Positions 9,150-19,033 of a stretch of 64,000 nt of DNA are shown piece by piece. Numbering within the stretch: the stretch's first letter is position 1; each line of letters begins with the position of its first letter. The DNA comes from Rhizobium aethiopicum. Lineage in GTDB: Bacteria; Pseudomonadota; Alphaproteobacteria; Rhizobiales; Rhizobiaceae. Location of the stretch: contig NZ_FMAJ01000001.1 of NCBI RefSeq assembly GCF_900094625.1, positions 310,001 through 374,000 of the forward strand, read 5' to 3'. Below the pieces are notes generated by a model. That model searched no databases and was not told the origin of the DNA. It saw only the letters and a program-made list of their open reading frames with translations. The translations under genes were made by a program, and so were the position numbers.

Positions 9150-11186
9150 GTGATTTCCGGCTTTGAGTTTCGAGACTGGCTGCTGGCCAATGACCCGACG
9201 CTTTCGCGCCTGCGCATGGGCTCGCGCGTCACCCTGTCGATCGTTCTGTCCTTCTTGATCCTGCTTGCAATCCACATGCTTGTCCTGCCACTGCCGGTTG
9301 CCTCCTACGGCCTCGGCATCGTGCTGTCGATCGAAGGCGGGGTCTCTGTGCGCGACAAGGGCTCGACGCGCCAGCTCATCACCCGGTTGCTCGGCTGTCT
9401 TGCGAGCGTCGTCGTCGTCGGCATTGCGGCGGCACTCGAGTCGCAGCGAATTCTTTCGGATTTCATTTTTCTCGTGGTGATCTTCCTCGCCTCGTCCGGC
9501 CGCGTTTACGGCCCGCGTGGCTTTGCAATCGGCATGTTTGCCTTCACCTCCTATTTCATGGGCTCCTATTTTCAGCCGAAAATTGCGGAACTGCCGCTCG
9601 TGGTGATCGGCCCCATCGTCTCGGCGCTGGTCAGCCATTGGGTGAGGGCGGTGCTCCTGCCCGACAACTGGCGCCGCGACTTGCTGCGGTCGCTGGAGAG
9701 CGTGCGGGGCCGCATCAACCAGATCCTCTTCAAGCTTGCTGCACTTGCCGCGGATGGAGAGATCGAAGAGGCAGACCGGCAGGAGTTGCGCCAGTTGGAG
9801 GAGCGGCTGAAGGAAGTGGTGCTGATGGCCGAAAGCTTCATTCCCCGTCCGCCGGGCGGCGTCTTCGATGGCGCCTCCGCACCGGCCGCGGAGCTGGCGA
9901 TCCGGCTGTTCGATGCGCATCTGGCGGCGGAGAGCGCGATTGTGCTGAGCTTTCAGAGCCCGCCTTCCTTTGCACTCGTCCACGCCGTGATCGAGAATGA
10001 CAGGGCGGTGCTTGGGGATGAGGAGAAGGCTGTTGCAGTTATTGAGGGCCAGGCAAAAGGTGAAACGGCGCGCGCTCTTCTCTGGCTTGCAGCCGCGCGC
10101 CGGCAACTGATGGAAACGATCGACTCCGGGCGCCGATCCAACTTCGCCGAGATTGCCTCGATTGAAGAGACCAGCACCTTAGCTGCAATCGACTTTTCCT
10201 TGAAAAATCCGCTCATACGCTCGGCCCTGCAAATCACGCTCGCAGCGGCGATTGCCATGACGCTCGGTCTGGCGCTTTCCCGCGAGCGGTGGTTCTGGGC
10301 GGTGCTGTCATCATTCCTCGTCTTCACCAATACCAATTCGCGCGGAGACACAGCCATCAAGGCGATGCAGCGGTCGATAGGCACGCTTGTCGGCATCGCT
10401 TTCGGGCTGTTGCTGGCGACGCTGCTTGCGGGACATCCGGCGATTGCCATCGTCGTTTCGGTCGTCTGCGTGTTTCTTGCCTTCTATTTCCTGCAGATTT
10501 CCTATGCGACGATGACTTTCTTCATCTCGATCGGTCTTTGTCTCGTCTATGGCATGATGGGCGTCCTGACCCTCGACCTCTTGAAGCTGCGCCTCGAGGA
10601 AACCGTCATCGGCGCGGTGGCGGGAACACTCGTCGCTTTCCTCGTACTGCCGGCGCGCACACGCGGCGCGCTCGATTCTGCGATCGCCGGATGGTTCGAC
10701 GCATTGAAGGAGCTGCTATCGGCCGTATCGGAGAAGAAGAGCCAGCCCCAGCTCATCGCCATCTCGCAGAAGGTCGATGCCTGTTACCGCGACATCACAT
10801 TCGCCGCACGCCCGCTCGGCTCGACCTGGTCCATTGTCACCAGGCCGGGACAAATCCGCCGGACGCTGGCGATTTTTCTTTCGGCGACCTATTGGTCGCG
10901 CATTCTGGCGCGGAACCATCTCGCCGATGCCGTCGATGACAATCTGAAGCGGCGGATCGCTGCCGATATCGACACGCTGGAGAGGGTTGCCCTCCGGGGG
11001 TCGGAATGTTTCTTCATCACCCGCAAGCAGATGGGGGCGACGAGACGCCACCTGCCGCTCTGGCGGGAGGGGACGCGGCTGGCCGTGGAAATGATCGGCT
11101 CGACGCTGGAGCGGCTCTATCCCGCCGAGACGCAGGACTTGCCGTTTGCGGCTGGCAAAGCTATTGCGCCCGTCAATCAGGAATAG
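9150..11186 (+). CDS. FUSC-family (fusaric acid resistance/AaeB-like) inner-membrane protein
   Basis: 678 residues. It has the two-repeat architecture of the family: a first membrane block (residues ~25-180), a cytoplasmic stretch (~180-350), a second membrane block starting NPLIRSALQITLAAAIAM (~350-500) and a C-terminal soluble part. The second block includes RWFWAVLSSFLVFTNTNSRGDT, characteristic of FUSC/YccS proteins. Members are linked to efflux of aromatic acids; the substrate here is unknown. Start is GTG 9150, with GAGGA about 10 bases upstream. The gap of 158 bases before it shows no other gene. trmJ follows after 18 bases, so co-transcription is likely. Confidence 0.88.
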   Translation: MISGFEFRDWLLANDPTLSRLRMGSRVTLSIVLSFLILLAIHMLVLPLPVASYGLGIVLSIEGGVSVRDKGSTRQLITRLLGCLASVVVVGIAAALESQRILSDFIFLVVIFLASSGRVYGPRGFAIGMFAFTSYFMGSYFQPKIAELPLVVIGPIVSALVSHWVRAVLLPDNWRRDLLRSLESVRGRINQILFKLAALAADGEIEEADRQELRQLEERLKEVVLMAESFIPRPPGGVFDGASAPAAELAIRLFDAHLAAESAIVLSFQSPPSFALVHAVIENDRAVLGDEEKAVAVIEGQAKGETARALLWLAAARRQLMETIDSGRRSNFAEIASIEETSTLAAIDFSLKNPLIRSALQITLAAAIAMTLGLALSRERWFWAVLSSFLVFTNTNSRGDTAIKAMQRSIGTLVGIAFGLLLATLLAGHPAIAIVVSVVCVFLAFYFLQISYATMTFFISIGLCLVYGMMGVLTLDLLKLRLEETVIGAVAGTLVAFLVLPARTRGALDSAIAGWFDALKELLSAVSEKKSQPQLIAISQKVDACYRDITFAARPLGSTWSIVTRPGQIRRTLAIFLSATYWSRILARNHLADAVDDNLKRRIAADIDTLERVALRGSECFFITRKQMGATRRHLPLWREGTRLAVEMIGSTLERLYPAETQDLPFAAGKAIAPVNQE

Positions 11187-11204
11187 GAAACACGAATAGG
11201 CACC

Positions 11205-12035
11205 ATGGCCGGCACCAATAGCGAGCGTCAACTTCTGGCCGAAGGGCCGGTTATCATTCTGGTCGAGCCGCAGATGGGCGAGAATATCGGCATGGTGGCG
11301 CGCGCCATGGCGAACTTCGGGCTTGTCGATCTTCGGCTCGTCAATCCGCGCGACGGCTGGCCCAATGAGAAGGCGCAAGCCGCAGCCTCCAAGGCCGATC
11401 ACGTCATCGAGGGCACCAAGGTCTTCGCCACGCTGGAAGAGGCGATCGCCGACCTCAATTTCGTCTATGCGACGACGGCGCGCAGCCGCGACAACTACAA
11501 GCCGGTACGCTCGCCGGTCTTCGCCGCCCAGACGCTGCGCACGAAATTTCGGGCAGGCGAGGCGACCGGCATCCTCTTCGGCCGCGAACGCTGGGGACTG
11601 ACGAACGAGGAAGTGGCGCTTGCCGACGAGATCGTCACCTTCCCGGTCAATCCGGCTTTTGCCTCGCTGAACATCGCCCAGGCCGTGCTTCTCATGTCCT
11701 ATGAATGGATGAAGTCAGGCATGGAGGATCTGGAGGCGGTGCCGTTCCAGGCGCTCGAACAGCGGCCCTCAACCAAGGAGCAGCTCTTCGGCCTATTCGA
11801 CCAGCTGGAAGAGGCGCTCGATTCCCGCAACTATTTTCATCCGCCCTCGAAAAAGCCGAAAATGATCGACAACCTGCGCGCTGTCCTCTCCCGCCGGGCA
11901 TTCACGGAACAGGAAATCAGCGTGCTGCGCGGCGTCATTTCCTCTCTCGACCGCTTTTCGCGCAATAGTCCGCGCAAGGGCGGCTCCACCAGATCCGGCA
12001 AGAAAGCGCCCACCGATGACAGCGCCGACGAATGA
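11205..12035 (+). CDS. trmJ: tRNA/rRNA 2'-O-methyltransferase, TrmJ/SpoU family
   Basis: 276 residues. The SPOUT-fold motifs are present: motif 1 [20 protein letters not shown], motif 2 [15 protein letters not shown] and motif 3 [21 protein letters not shown]. These build the knotted SAM-binding site. TrmJ methylates the ribose at position 32 of several tRNAs; the exact substrate here is inferred from family. A charged C-terminal extension (residues ~240-276) is rich in Ser, Arg and Lys. The stop overlaps the murI start by 20 bases, suggesting translational coupling. Confidence 0.9.
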   Translation: MAGTNSERQLLAEGPVIILVEPQMGENIGMVARAMANFGLVDLRLVNPRDGWPNEKAQAAASKADHVIEGTKVFATLEEAIADLNFVYATTARSRDNYKPVRSPVFAAQTLRTKFRAGEATGILFGRERWGLTNEEVALADEIVTFPVNPAFASLNIAQAVLLMSYEWMKSGMEDLEAVPFQALEQRPSTKEQLFGLFDQLEEALDSRNYFHPPSKKPKMIDNLRAVLSRRAFTEQEISVLRGVISSLDRFSRNSPRKGGSTRSGKKAPTDDSADE

Positions 12036-12816
12036 GCTGAAACCCGTCCTCGTCTTCGATTCAGGGATCGGCGGACTGACCGTGCTGCGCGAAGCGCGCG
12101 TGCTGATGCCCGAACGCGGCTTCATCTATATTGCCGACGATGCCGGCTTTCCCTATGGAGGCTGGGAAGAGCAGGCGCTGAAGGAGCGGGTGATCGGGCT
12201 CTTCGCCAAGCTGCTCGAAGAGCATGACCCCGAAGTCTGTATCATCGCCTGCAACACCGCCTTTACGCTCGTCGGCGCCGATCTGCGCGCTGCCTTTCCT
12301 CAGATGACCTTCGTGGGCACTGTGCCGGCGATCAAGCCTGCGGCGGAACGCACGCGTTCAGGCCTCGTCTCGGTACTTGCCACGCCCGGCACGGTCAAGC
12401 GCGCCTATACGCGCGATCTTATCCAATCCTTCGCCCAACAGTGCCATGTGCGGCTCGTCGGCTCGGAAAACCTCGCGCGCATGGCCGAGGCCTATATTCG
12501 CGGCGACGCGGTCTCCGATGACGCGGTGACGAGCGAAATCGAGCAATGTTTCGTCGAGAAGGACGGCCGCAAAACCGATATCGTCGTGCTCGCCTGTACG
12601 CATTATCCCTTCATGGCCAATATGTTCAGAAGGCTCGCACCTTGGCCGGTAGACTGGCTGGATCCGGCGGAGGCCATTGCCCGGCGTGCCCGCACGCTGG
12701 TGCCCGAGGTGGCGGGCGCCGTTCACCCTGATAATTTCGACTTTGCGGTCTTCACGTCGGGCAATCCCGATTTCGCCACGCGCCGGCTGATGCAGGGCTT
12801 CGGGCTGAGCGCCTGA
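12016..12816 (+). CDS. murI: Glutamate racemase
   Basis: 266 residues. It interconverts L- and D-glutamate for peptidoglycan. The N-terminal [11 protein letters not shown] motif, the FPYGG loop, and the two catalytic cysteines C79 (IIACNTAF) and C194 (VLACTHYPF) are all present. The residue after CNTA is Phe rather than the common Ser/Thr. The ATG at 12016 lies inside the end of trmJ; no good alternative start lies downstream before the conserved FDSG motif. Confidence 0.95.
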   Translation: MTAPTNELKPVLVFDSGIGGLTVLREARVLMPERGFIYIADDAGFPYGGWEEQALKERVIGLFAKLLEEHDPEVCIIACNTAFTLVGADLRAAFPQMTFVGTVPAIKPAAERTRSGLVSVLATPGTVKRAYTRDLIQSFAQQCHVRLVGSENLARMAEAYIRGDAVSDDAVTSEIEQCFVEKDGRKTDIVVLACTHYPFMANMFRRLAPWPVDWLDPAEAIARRARTLVPEVAGAVHPDNFDFAVFTSGNPDFATRRLMQGFGLSA

Positions 12817-12947
12817 CGGAGCGGCACAATCCCTGTGGGTTGCCTCAATCAGCCGCTGATATCAGCTGCATTCTTTGATAGACGGAAAGCCGCCATTTCT
12901 GGAAGGATGGCGACTGTCTGATTTGAGTCTCTCGAGAGGTTTTCGCA

Positions 12948-14459
12948 TTGCAGGTTGGCATCGATATGGGATTGGCGTCCGGCGCTCCGGCGACACTCGA
13001 TATCGAGGAGTTGCTGGCAACGCGCCTGCTGGTGCAGGGCAATTCCGGATCGGGCAAGTCGCATCTGTTGCGCCGCCTGCTGGAGCAATCCGCGCAATGG
13101 GTGCAGCAGGTCATCATCGATCCCGAAGGTGATTTCGTTACACTGTCCGACAGGTTCGGTCATGTCGTCGTCGACGGCGAGCGGACCGAGGCGGAACTCG
13201 CTGGCATCGCCAACCGCATCCGCCAGCACCGCGTTTCCTGCGTCCTGACGCTTGAAGGTCTTGATATCGAGCAGCAGATGCGCGCGGCCGCCGCCTTCCT
13301 CAACGGCATGTTCGATGCCGATCGCGAATATTGGTATCCCGTCCTCGTCGTCGTGGACGAGGCGCAGATGTTTGCGCCTTCCGTCGGCGGCGACGTCTCG
13401 GAAGATGCGCGCAAGATGTCGCTCGGGGCAATGACCAATCTGATGTGCCGCGGCCGCAAGCGCGGGCTTGCCGGTGTGATCGCAACGCAGCGTCTTGCCA
13501 AGCTCGCCAAGAACGTCGCTGCCGAAGCCTCGAACTTCTTGATGGGCCGCACCTTCCTCGATATCGACATGGCGCGCGCCGCCGATCTGCTCGGCATGGA
13601 CCGGCGCCAGGCCGAAATGTTCCGGGATCTGAAGCGCGGCAATTTCGTCGCGCTCGGACCGGCATTGTCGCGCCGGCCGCTGCCGATCCAGATCGGCGCG
13701 GTGGAGACCTCGGCGCGCTCCTCCAGCCCCAAGTTGATGCCGTTGCCGGACGCGCCCCAGGATGTCGAAGACCTGATCTTCACGCCGGATCCGGAAGAAT
13801 TCCAGCGCCCGCTCGTGCGCCGTGCACCGCCGGCGCCCCGGCCGACGACCGATATTCTGGCCGAACTCTCGCGCTCGACGCCGGCGGCATCCCCGGCGCC
13901 GGTCGAGGTGAGGGCGAGCCAGGCGGAAATCTCGCCCGAAGAGCGGGAGGAGCGGCTTGCCGGCGTGCTTGCCGAGATACTCGATGATCCCGCTTCCGCC
14001 TTCCGCACCGATTCCGTGCTCTATCAGGATTTTCTTGTGCGACTGCGCATGCGCCGCGTGCCGGGTCCGCCGATCGCGCTACCGGATTTCCGCCGACGCG
14101 TGGCGATTTCGCGCTCCGGCGTCGATGCCGCAACCGCCGGAACGGAAGCCTGGGCGACGGCGCTGTCACTGTCGGCAGGCGTTACCGACGATCTGCAGGG
14201 TGTCTTTCTGATGCTCGCCAAGGCCGCCGTCTGCGGCGAACCGTGCCCGTCCGACGCACGCATCGCCCGTGCCTACGGCACCCATTCGGCGCGGCGCGCC
14301 CGACGGCTGCTCGGTTATTTCGAGGAACAGGGGATCGTCGTCGTGCACACGGATTTCTCCGGCAAGCGCATTGTTGCGTTCCCCGATATGGATTGCCAGA
14401 CCGGACCTGGCGACGCGAACGCACCCGACACCGGTGACCAGCCGGTGGCCGCGGAATAG
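12948..14459 (+). CDS. HerA-like P-loop ATPase
   Basis: 503 residues. Walker A GNSGSGKS is at residues 31-38, and Walker B VLVVVDEAQ (D137, E138) is followed by a sensor-like IATQRLAKLAKNV segment. This is the HerA/FtsK-type hexameric ATPase arrangement. The middle (~265-330) is proline-rich and probably flexible. The C-terminal ~150 residues look like a helical winged-helix-like domain. The family pumps DNA or remodels nucleoprotein; no NurA-like nuclease partner is next to it. Start is TTG 12948 with GAGAGG 8 bases upstream; an ATG at 12966 would cut the first beta strand. It stands alone between murI and rpsD. Confidence 0.85.
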   Translation: MQVGIDMGLASGAPATLDIEELLATRLLVQGNSGSGKSHLLRRLLEQSAQWVQQVIIDPEGDFVTLSDRFGHVVVDGERTEAELAGIANRIRQHRVSCVLTLEGLDIEQQMRAAAAFLNGMFDADREYWYPVLVVVDEAQMFAPSVGGDVSEDARKMSLGAMTNLMCRGRKRGLAGVIATQRLAKLAKNVAAEASNFLMGRTFLDIDMARAADLLGMDRRQAEMFRDLKRGNFVALGPALSRRPLPIQIGAVETSARSSSPKLMPLPDAPQDVEDLIFTPDPEEFQRPLVRRAPPAPRPTTDILAELSRSTPAASPAPVEVRASQAEISPEEREERLAGVLAEILDDPASAFRTDSVLYQDFLVRLRMRRVPGPPIALPDFRRRVAISRSGVDAATAGTEAWATALSLSAGVTDDLQGVFLMLAKAAVCGEPCPSDARIARAYGTHSARRARRLLGYFEEQGIVVVHTDFSGKRIVAFPDMDCQTGPGDANAPDTGDQPVAAE

Positions 14460-14483
14460 TGGCATTTTCGGGCTTTGGCGCAG

Positions 14484-14512
14484 TTGACATTTTCATGACG
14501 GGCCTCTAAAGA
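14484..14512 (+). promoter_or_regulatory. Probable sigma-70-type promoter of rpsD
   Basis: TTGACA at 14484-14489 and TAAAGA at 14507-14512 are separated by 17 bases. Transcription would start near 14518 and give a leader of roughly 165 bases before rpsD. The -35 box is perfect and the -10 box weak. Confidence 0.5.
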
Positions 14513-14684
14513 CCGCCCCAAGCACCGGGCAGCAATGTCCGGTGTTTCATTTGACATGTCCCGTGGATCGTTTCTGTTCGCGTAACCGGAACATCCTGTC
14601 AGGCCTCGGGCGAGGTCAGAGGAGGGCGTGTTTCCTTCGCGCGGTTTGGCAACAAGCCCGCATAAACCTTTGAAAGGAAATACG

Positions 14685-15302
14685 ATGAGCAAGCGCGAAT
14701 CGTCCAAGTACAAAATTGACCGCCGCATGGGCGAAAACATCTGGGGCCGTCCGAAGTCCCCGGTGAACCGCCGCGAATACGGTCCCGGCCAGCACGGCCA
14801 GCGCCGCAAGGGCAAGCTCTCGGACTTCGGTGTGCAGTTGCGCGCCAAGCAGAAGCTCAAGGGTTACTACGGTGACCTGCGCGAAAAGCAGTTCCGCGCT
14901 ATCTTTGCCGAAGCCTCGCGCCGCAAGGGTGACACCTCGGAAAACCTGATCGGTCTTCTGGAATCCCGCCTCGACGCCATCGTCTATCGCGCCAAGTTCG
15001 TTCCGACGGTCTTTGCTGCCCGTCAGTTCGTCAACCATGGTCACGTCACCGTTAACGGCGTACGCGTCAACATCGGTTCCTATCGCTGCAAGGCCGGCGA
15101 CGTCATCGAAGTCCGCGAGAAGTCGAAGCAGCTGGTGACCGTTCTGGAAGCCGTCAGCCTCGCCGAGCGCGACGTTCCCGACTATATCGAAGTCGATCAC
15201 AACAAGATGGTCGCCACCTTCGGGCGCGTTCCGACCCTCAGCGATGTTCCGTTCCCGGTCGTCATGGAACCGCACCTGGTCGTCGAATTCTATTCGCGTT
15301 AA
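14685..15302 (+). CDS. rpsD: 30S ribosomal protein S4
   Basis: 205 residues. It is a primary 16S rRNA binder that nucleates assembly of the small subunit body. The N-terminal basic region has [14 protein letters not shown] and the conserved [10 protein letters not shown]. The S4 RNA-binding domain (residues ~95-160) contains [15 protein letters not shown] and [14 protein letters not shown]. The alphaproteobacterial form lacks the zinc-type N-terminal cysteines. Start ATG 14685 with GAAAGGA upstream. It stands alone, between its own promoter and terminator. Confidence 0.98.
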   Translation: MSKRESSKYKIDRRMGENIWGRPKSPVNRREYGPGQHGQRRKGKLSDFGVQLRAKQKLKGYYGDLREKQFRAIFAEASRRKGDTSENLIGLLESRLDAIVYRAKFVPTVFAARQFVNHGHVTVNGVRVNIGSYRCKAGDVIEVREKSKQLVTVLEAVSLAERDVPDYIEVDHNKMVATFGRVPTLSDVPFPVVMEPHLVVEFYSR

Positions 15303-15329
15303 GAAGAATCAGGCGTTTTCGCTTATGGA

Positions 15330-15357
15330 AAAGCCGCTCTTTCGGGCGGCTTTTTTG
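15330..15357 (+). terminator. Rho-independent terminator of rpsD
   Basis: AAAGCCGC pairs with GCGGCTTT (15347-15354) and runs into six T residues. It begins 28 bases after the rpsD stop and ends 18 bases before the glutaminase start. Confidence 0.85.
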
Positions 15358-15374
15358 TTATCCGGAGAGAAGCG

Positions 15375-16304
15375 ATGGCGGATTTGCAGTCGACCCTCGA
15401 GAGCATCTACACCGATATCCTGCCACGGGTCGGCGAGGGCAAGGTCGCTGACTATATTCCTGAGCTGGCCAAGGTCGATCCACGGCAGTTCGGCATGGCG
15501 ATCGTTACCGTAGACGGCAAGGTCTACCGTGTCGGCGATGCCGACATCGCCTTCTCGATCCAGAGCATATCGAAGGTCTTCATGCTGACCTTGGCGCTCG
15601 GCAAGGTCGGCGAAGGCTTATGGAAGCGCGTCGGGCGCGAACCGTCCGGATCGGCCTTCAACTCGATCGTCCAGCTCGAGCACGAGAGCGGCATTCCCCG
15701 CAATCCCTTCATCAATGCCGGGGCGATCGCCGTCACCGACGTCGTCATGGCTGGCCATGCACCACGCGAGGCAATCGGCGAATTGCTGCGCTTCGTGCGT
15801 TATCTCGCCGATGACGAGTCGATCACCATCGACGACAAGGTGGCGCGGTCGGAGACGCAGACGGGATACCGCAATTTCGCGCTTGCCAATTTCATGCGCG
15901 CCTATCGCAACCTCGACCATCCCGTCGACCACGTACTTGGTGTCTATTTTCATCAATGCGCGCTCTCGATGAGCTGCGAGCAGCTCGCCCGAGCCGGGCT
16001 TTTCCTGGCGGCGCGCGGCAGCAATCCGATGACCGGGCACTCGGTGGTGTCGCCGAAGCGGGCGCGGCGCATCAATGCACTGATGCTCACCTGCGGCCAT
16101 TACGACGGCTCGGGCGACTTTGCCTATCATGTCGGTCTGCCCGGCAAGAGCGGCGTCGGCGGCGGTATTTTTGCGGTGGCGCCAGGCATCGCCTCCATCG
16201 CGGTGTGGTCGCCGGGGCTGAACAAGGTCGGCAATTCGCAGCTCGGTGCCGTGGCGCTGGAAATGTTGGCGGCGCGTACCGGTTGGTCGGTTTTCGGTGA
16301 TTGA
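15375..16304 (+). CDS. glsA: Glutaminase
   Basis: 309 residues, the typical bacterial glutaminase (GlsA/YbaS) length. It hydrolyses L-glutamine to glutamate and ammonia. The serine beta-lactamase-like catalytic motif is SIQSISKVF, with S64 and K67. The conserved [17 protein letters not shown] and [26 protein letters not shown] segments follow. RBS GGAGAGAAG precedes ATG 15375. It is close to the rpsD terminator, so it probably has its own promoter or depends on read-through. Confidence 0.95.
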   Translation: MADLQSTLESIYTDILPRVGEGKVADYIPELAKVDPRQFGMAIVTVDGKVYRVGDADIAFSIQSISKVFMLTLALGKVGEGLWKRVGREPSGSAFNSIVQLEHESGIPRNPFINAGAIAVTDVVMAGHAPREAIGELLRFVRYLADDESITIDDKVARSETQTGYRNFALANFMRAYRNLDHPVDHVLGVYFHQCALSMSCEQLARAGLFLAARGSNPMTGHSVVSPKRARRINALMLTCGHYDGSGDFAYHVGLPGKSGVGGGIFAVAPGIASIAVWSPGLNKVGNSQLGAVALEMLAARTGWSVFGD

Positions 16305-16358
16305 CGCTGTGTTGCCGCACTTGTTTCTGCTAAGGCAGGTAGACCAGAGGACGGAGCA

Positions 16359-17231
16359 ATGAACATCGCAGCCAATATCCCTGATGATCTGGAAACCGGC
16401 GAAGCCGACGACGGCGTCGGCCATGCGCTGTTTGCCGATGCGCCGCGTTCCGTCTCCTTCAACAAGCTGCGCAAACGCCTGCTGAGGCAGGTGCGACAGG
16501 CCTTCGACGATTTCGACATGCTGAAGGGGCAGAAGCGCTGGCTGGTCGGTCTTTCCGGAGGCAAGGACTCCTACGGGCTGCTGGCGCTGCTGCTGGACCT
16601 CAAATGGCGCGGCCTGTTGCCGGTGGAGCTCATCGCTTGCAACCTCGACCAGGGCCAGCCGAACTTTCCCAAGCAAGTGCTGCCGGATTATCTGACGAAG
16701 ATCGGCGTTCGCCACCGCATCGAATATCGGGATACCTATTCGATCGTGAAGGAGAAGGTGCCGGAGGGGGCGACCTATTGCTCGCTCTGTTCGCGGCTGC
16801 GGCGCGGCAATCTCTACCGTGTGGCGCGGGAAGAGGGTTGCGACGCGCTGGTGCTCGGCCACCACCGCGAGGACATTCTCGAAACCTTCTTCATGAACTT
16901 CTTCCATGGCGGGCGGCTCGCCTCGATGCCGGCTAAGCTTCTGAATGACGAAGGCGACCTGATGGTGCTGAGGCCGCTTGCCTATGCTGCCGAGGACGAC
17001 CTTGCCAGGTTCGCTGCAGCCATGCAGTTCCCGATCATCCCATGCGATCTCTGCGGCTCGCAGGACGGGCTGCAGCGCAACGCGATGAAGGACATGCTTG
17101 CCGATATCGAACGGCGCATGCCGGGGCGCAAAGACACCATGCTGCGGGCGCTTTCGCATGTGAACCCGTCGCATCTGCTCGATCCAAAACTCTTCGACTT
17201 TTCCGGCCTTGCTGTCACCGATCCTTTATGA
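16359..17231 (+). CDS. ttcA: tRNA 2-thiocytidine(32) synthetase TtcA
   Basis: 290 residues. It adenylates and thiolates cytidine 32 of certain tRNAs, using an iron-sulfur cluster. The PP-loop SGGKDS is at residues 66-71. The cluster cysteines include C141 and C144 in CSLC, with a further Cys pair in [28 protein letters not shown] is the family-specific region. The first ~30 residues are a variable acidic extension. ATG 16359 follows GGACGGAG. Confidence 0.95.
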   Translation: MNIAANIPDDLETGEADDGVGHALFADAPRSVSFNKLRKRLLRQVRQAFDDFDMLKGQKRWLVGLSGGKDSYGLLALLLDLKWRGLLPVELIACNLDQGQPNFPKQVLPDYLTKIGVRHRIEYRDTYSIVKEKVPEGATYCSLCSRLRRGNLYRVAREEGCDALVLGHHREDILETFFMNFFHGGRLASMPAKLLNDEGDLMVLRPLAYAAEDDLARFAAAMQFPIIPCDLCGSQDGLQRNAMKDMLADIERRMPGRKDTMLRALSHVNPSHLLDPKLFDFSGLAVTDPL

Positions 17232-17280
17232 ACGGCCGGCTATGCAAGCTGGCTCTTTTGCATGAAGGACAGCAATTCGC

Positions 17281-18108
17281 ATGACTATCTCCGACACGGA
17301 CATTCTTTTCCTCGGCGACTGCGTAAAGGAGGCGGCGCGCGCAGAAATCATGCCGCGTTTCCGCAACCTCGGCGATACTGATGTTTCGGAAAAGACCTCG
17401 GCAACCGATCTCGTGACGCAGGCGGATGTGCTTGCCGAACACAGGATCACCGCGGCGCTGAGAGAGCGCTTTCCCTCAGCCCTTGTCGTCGGCGAGGAAG
17501 CCTATGACGCTGACAAATCGGTGGTGCCGGCACTTGCCGATGCCGAGCTTGCCTTCGTCATCGATCCTGTCGACGGCACGTTCAATTTCGCCGCCGGACT
17601 TCCCGTTTTCGGCACGATGCTTGCGGTTACCGTCAACGGCGAGACCGTCGCCGGCATCATTTACGATCCTGCTCTCGGCGATACTGTGACAGCGATCAAG
17701 GGGGCGGGCGCGTTCCTGACGCGCCAGGACGGGCAATCGAGCAGGCTCAAGGTGGCTGAGCGTGCCGCCTTGAACCAGATGGTCGGCGGCATGTCGTGGG
17801 GCCATATGGAAGAGCCCGATCGCTCGCGCATCTGCGCCAATATGGCAAAGGCCCGGATGACATTCGCTTTCAACTGCTCGGCCTATGAATATTGGATGGT
17901 CGCGTCCGGCAAGCTGCATTTCATCGGCCATGCGAAGCTGATGCCCTGGGATCATCTGGCAGGCGTGCTCGCGCATCAGGAAGCCGGCGGCCATACGGCG
18001 AAATTCGACGGAACGCCCTATCGTCCGGGCGAAACGACGGGCGGCATCATCTCCGCGCCTGACAAGGAAAGCTGGCAGATGATCCGGCGCGAGATCGTCG
18101 GCATCTGA
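17281..18108 (+). CDS. Inositol monophosphatase-family phosphatase, copy 1
   Basis: 275 residues. The metal-binding motif DPVDGTFNFAAG (~97-108) and the C-terminal PWDHLAGVLAHQEAGG define the Li-sensitive, Mg-dependent IMPase/FBPase superfamily. GEEAYDAD supplies the upstream acidic ligands. Substrates in this family include inositol phosphate, histidinol phosphate and PAP; none can be chosen here. A short hairpin (17242-17263) lies between ttcA and the start. A homologous gene follows after 41 bases, an apparent tandem duplication. Confidence 0.88.
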   Translation: MTISDTDILFLGDCVKEAARAEIMPRFRNLGDTDVSEKTSATDLVTQADVLAEHRITAALRERFPSALVVGEEAYDADKSVVPALADAELAFVIDPVDGTFNFAAGLPVFGTMLAVTVNGETVAGIIYDPALGDTVTAIKGAGAFLTRQDGQSSRLKVAERAALNQMVGGMSWGHMEEPDRSRICANMAKARMTFAFNCSAYEYWMVASGKLHFIGHAKLMPWDHLAGVLAHQEAGGHTAKFDGTPYRPGETTGGIISAPDKESWQMIRREIVGI

Positions 18109-18149
18109 TTTGAGGCCTTGCCCAGAGGCCGCACCGAAAGGATTTGATA

Positions 18150-18974
18150 ATGACTGCGACTGTCGATGTGACCGTGCTTGCCGATCTGCTGCGCCGTGCG
18201 GCGCAGGCGGAGATCCTGCCGAGATTTCGCCGCCTCGGCGGGAATGATGTGCGTGCCAAGAGCGAGGCGACCGATCTCGTCACCGAGGCCGACGAGCAGG
18301 CCGAGCGGATGATGAAGGCGGAATCGGAGAAGCTCTGGCCCGACGCGCTGTTCCTCGGCGAAGAATCGGTCGCGGCCGAGCCGGCGCTGCTTGCAAGGCT
18401 CGCGGATGCGAATCTTGCGATCGTCGTCGACCCCGTCGACGGTACGTTCAATTTCGCCTCCGGCATTCCCGCCTTCGGCGTGATGGCCTCCGTCGTATCA
18501 GGCGGTGAGACCGTTGCCGGGATCATTTACGATCCGATGGGCGACGACTGGGTGATGGCGGAAAAGGGCGGCGGAGCATGGCTGCGGCGGCCGGATGGAG
18601 AGGCGCAGCGACTGCGCACGGCCGAGCCGGTTGCGCTCGACCAGATGGTTGGCATGGCCTCCACCGGATATCTGGCGCAAGAAAAGCGGGCAGAGATCCT
18701 CGGCAATCTCGCCAAGGTACGCTTCCTCACCAACTATCGTTGCGCGGCCCATGAATACCGCACCTTTGCCGGTGGGCATGTCCATTACCTGATGTACAAC
18801 AAGCTGATGCCTTGGGATCACCTTGCCGGCACCCTGATCTCGCAGGAGGCTGGCGCCCATGCGGCGCGTTTCGACGGCTCGCCCTATCTACCGCATCACC
18901 TCGACGGCGGGCTGCTGATTGCGCCCGACGAGGCTTCGTGGGAGTTGCTGCGGCGTGAGGTCTTTACGGTCTAA
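18150..18974 (+). CDS. Inositol monophosphatase-family phosphatase, copy 2
   Basis: 274 residues, homologous to the preceding gene over its full length (shared ATDLVT-AD, DPVDGTFNF, GETVAGIIYDP, LMPWDHLAG, QEAG). The acidic ligand motif is GEESVAAEP. ATG 18150 is preceded by AAAGGA at 6-base spacing; a TTG two codons earlier is less likely. The pair has diverged clearly, so the two copies may differ in substrate. They are probably co-transcribed. Confidence 0.88.
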   Translation: MTATVDVTVLADLLRRAAQAEILPRFRRLGGNDVRAKSEATDLVTEADEQAERMMKAESEKLWPDALFLGEESVAAEPALLARLADANLAIVVDPVDGTFNFASGIPAFGVMASVVSGGETVAGIIYDPMGDDWVMAEKGGGAWLRRPDGEAQRLRTAEPVALDQMVGMASTGYLAQEKRAEILGNLAKVRFLTNYRCAAHEYRTFAGGHVHYLMYNKLMPWDHLAGTLISQEAGAHAARFDGSPYLPHHLDGGLLIAPDEASWELLRREVFTV

Positions 18975-19033
18975 CAAACTGACCTTTGATAGAGCCGGTC
19001 GTGGGAACTCAATTTGCGGCCGCCACTGCGAGA

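Noticed and set aside
15618..17174. Long reverse-strand open frame across glsA and ttcA
   Set aside because: It covers two genes with intact catalytic motifs and their intergenic region; no start or domain support.
17242..17263. Hairpin between ttcA and the first phosphatase gene
   Set aside because: The stem is only 6 bp and no T-run follows; not enough to call a terminator.
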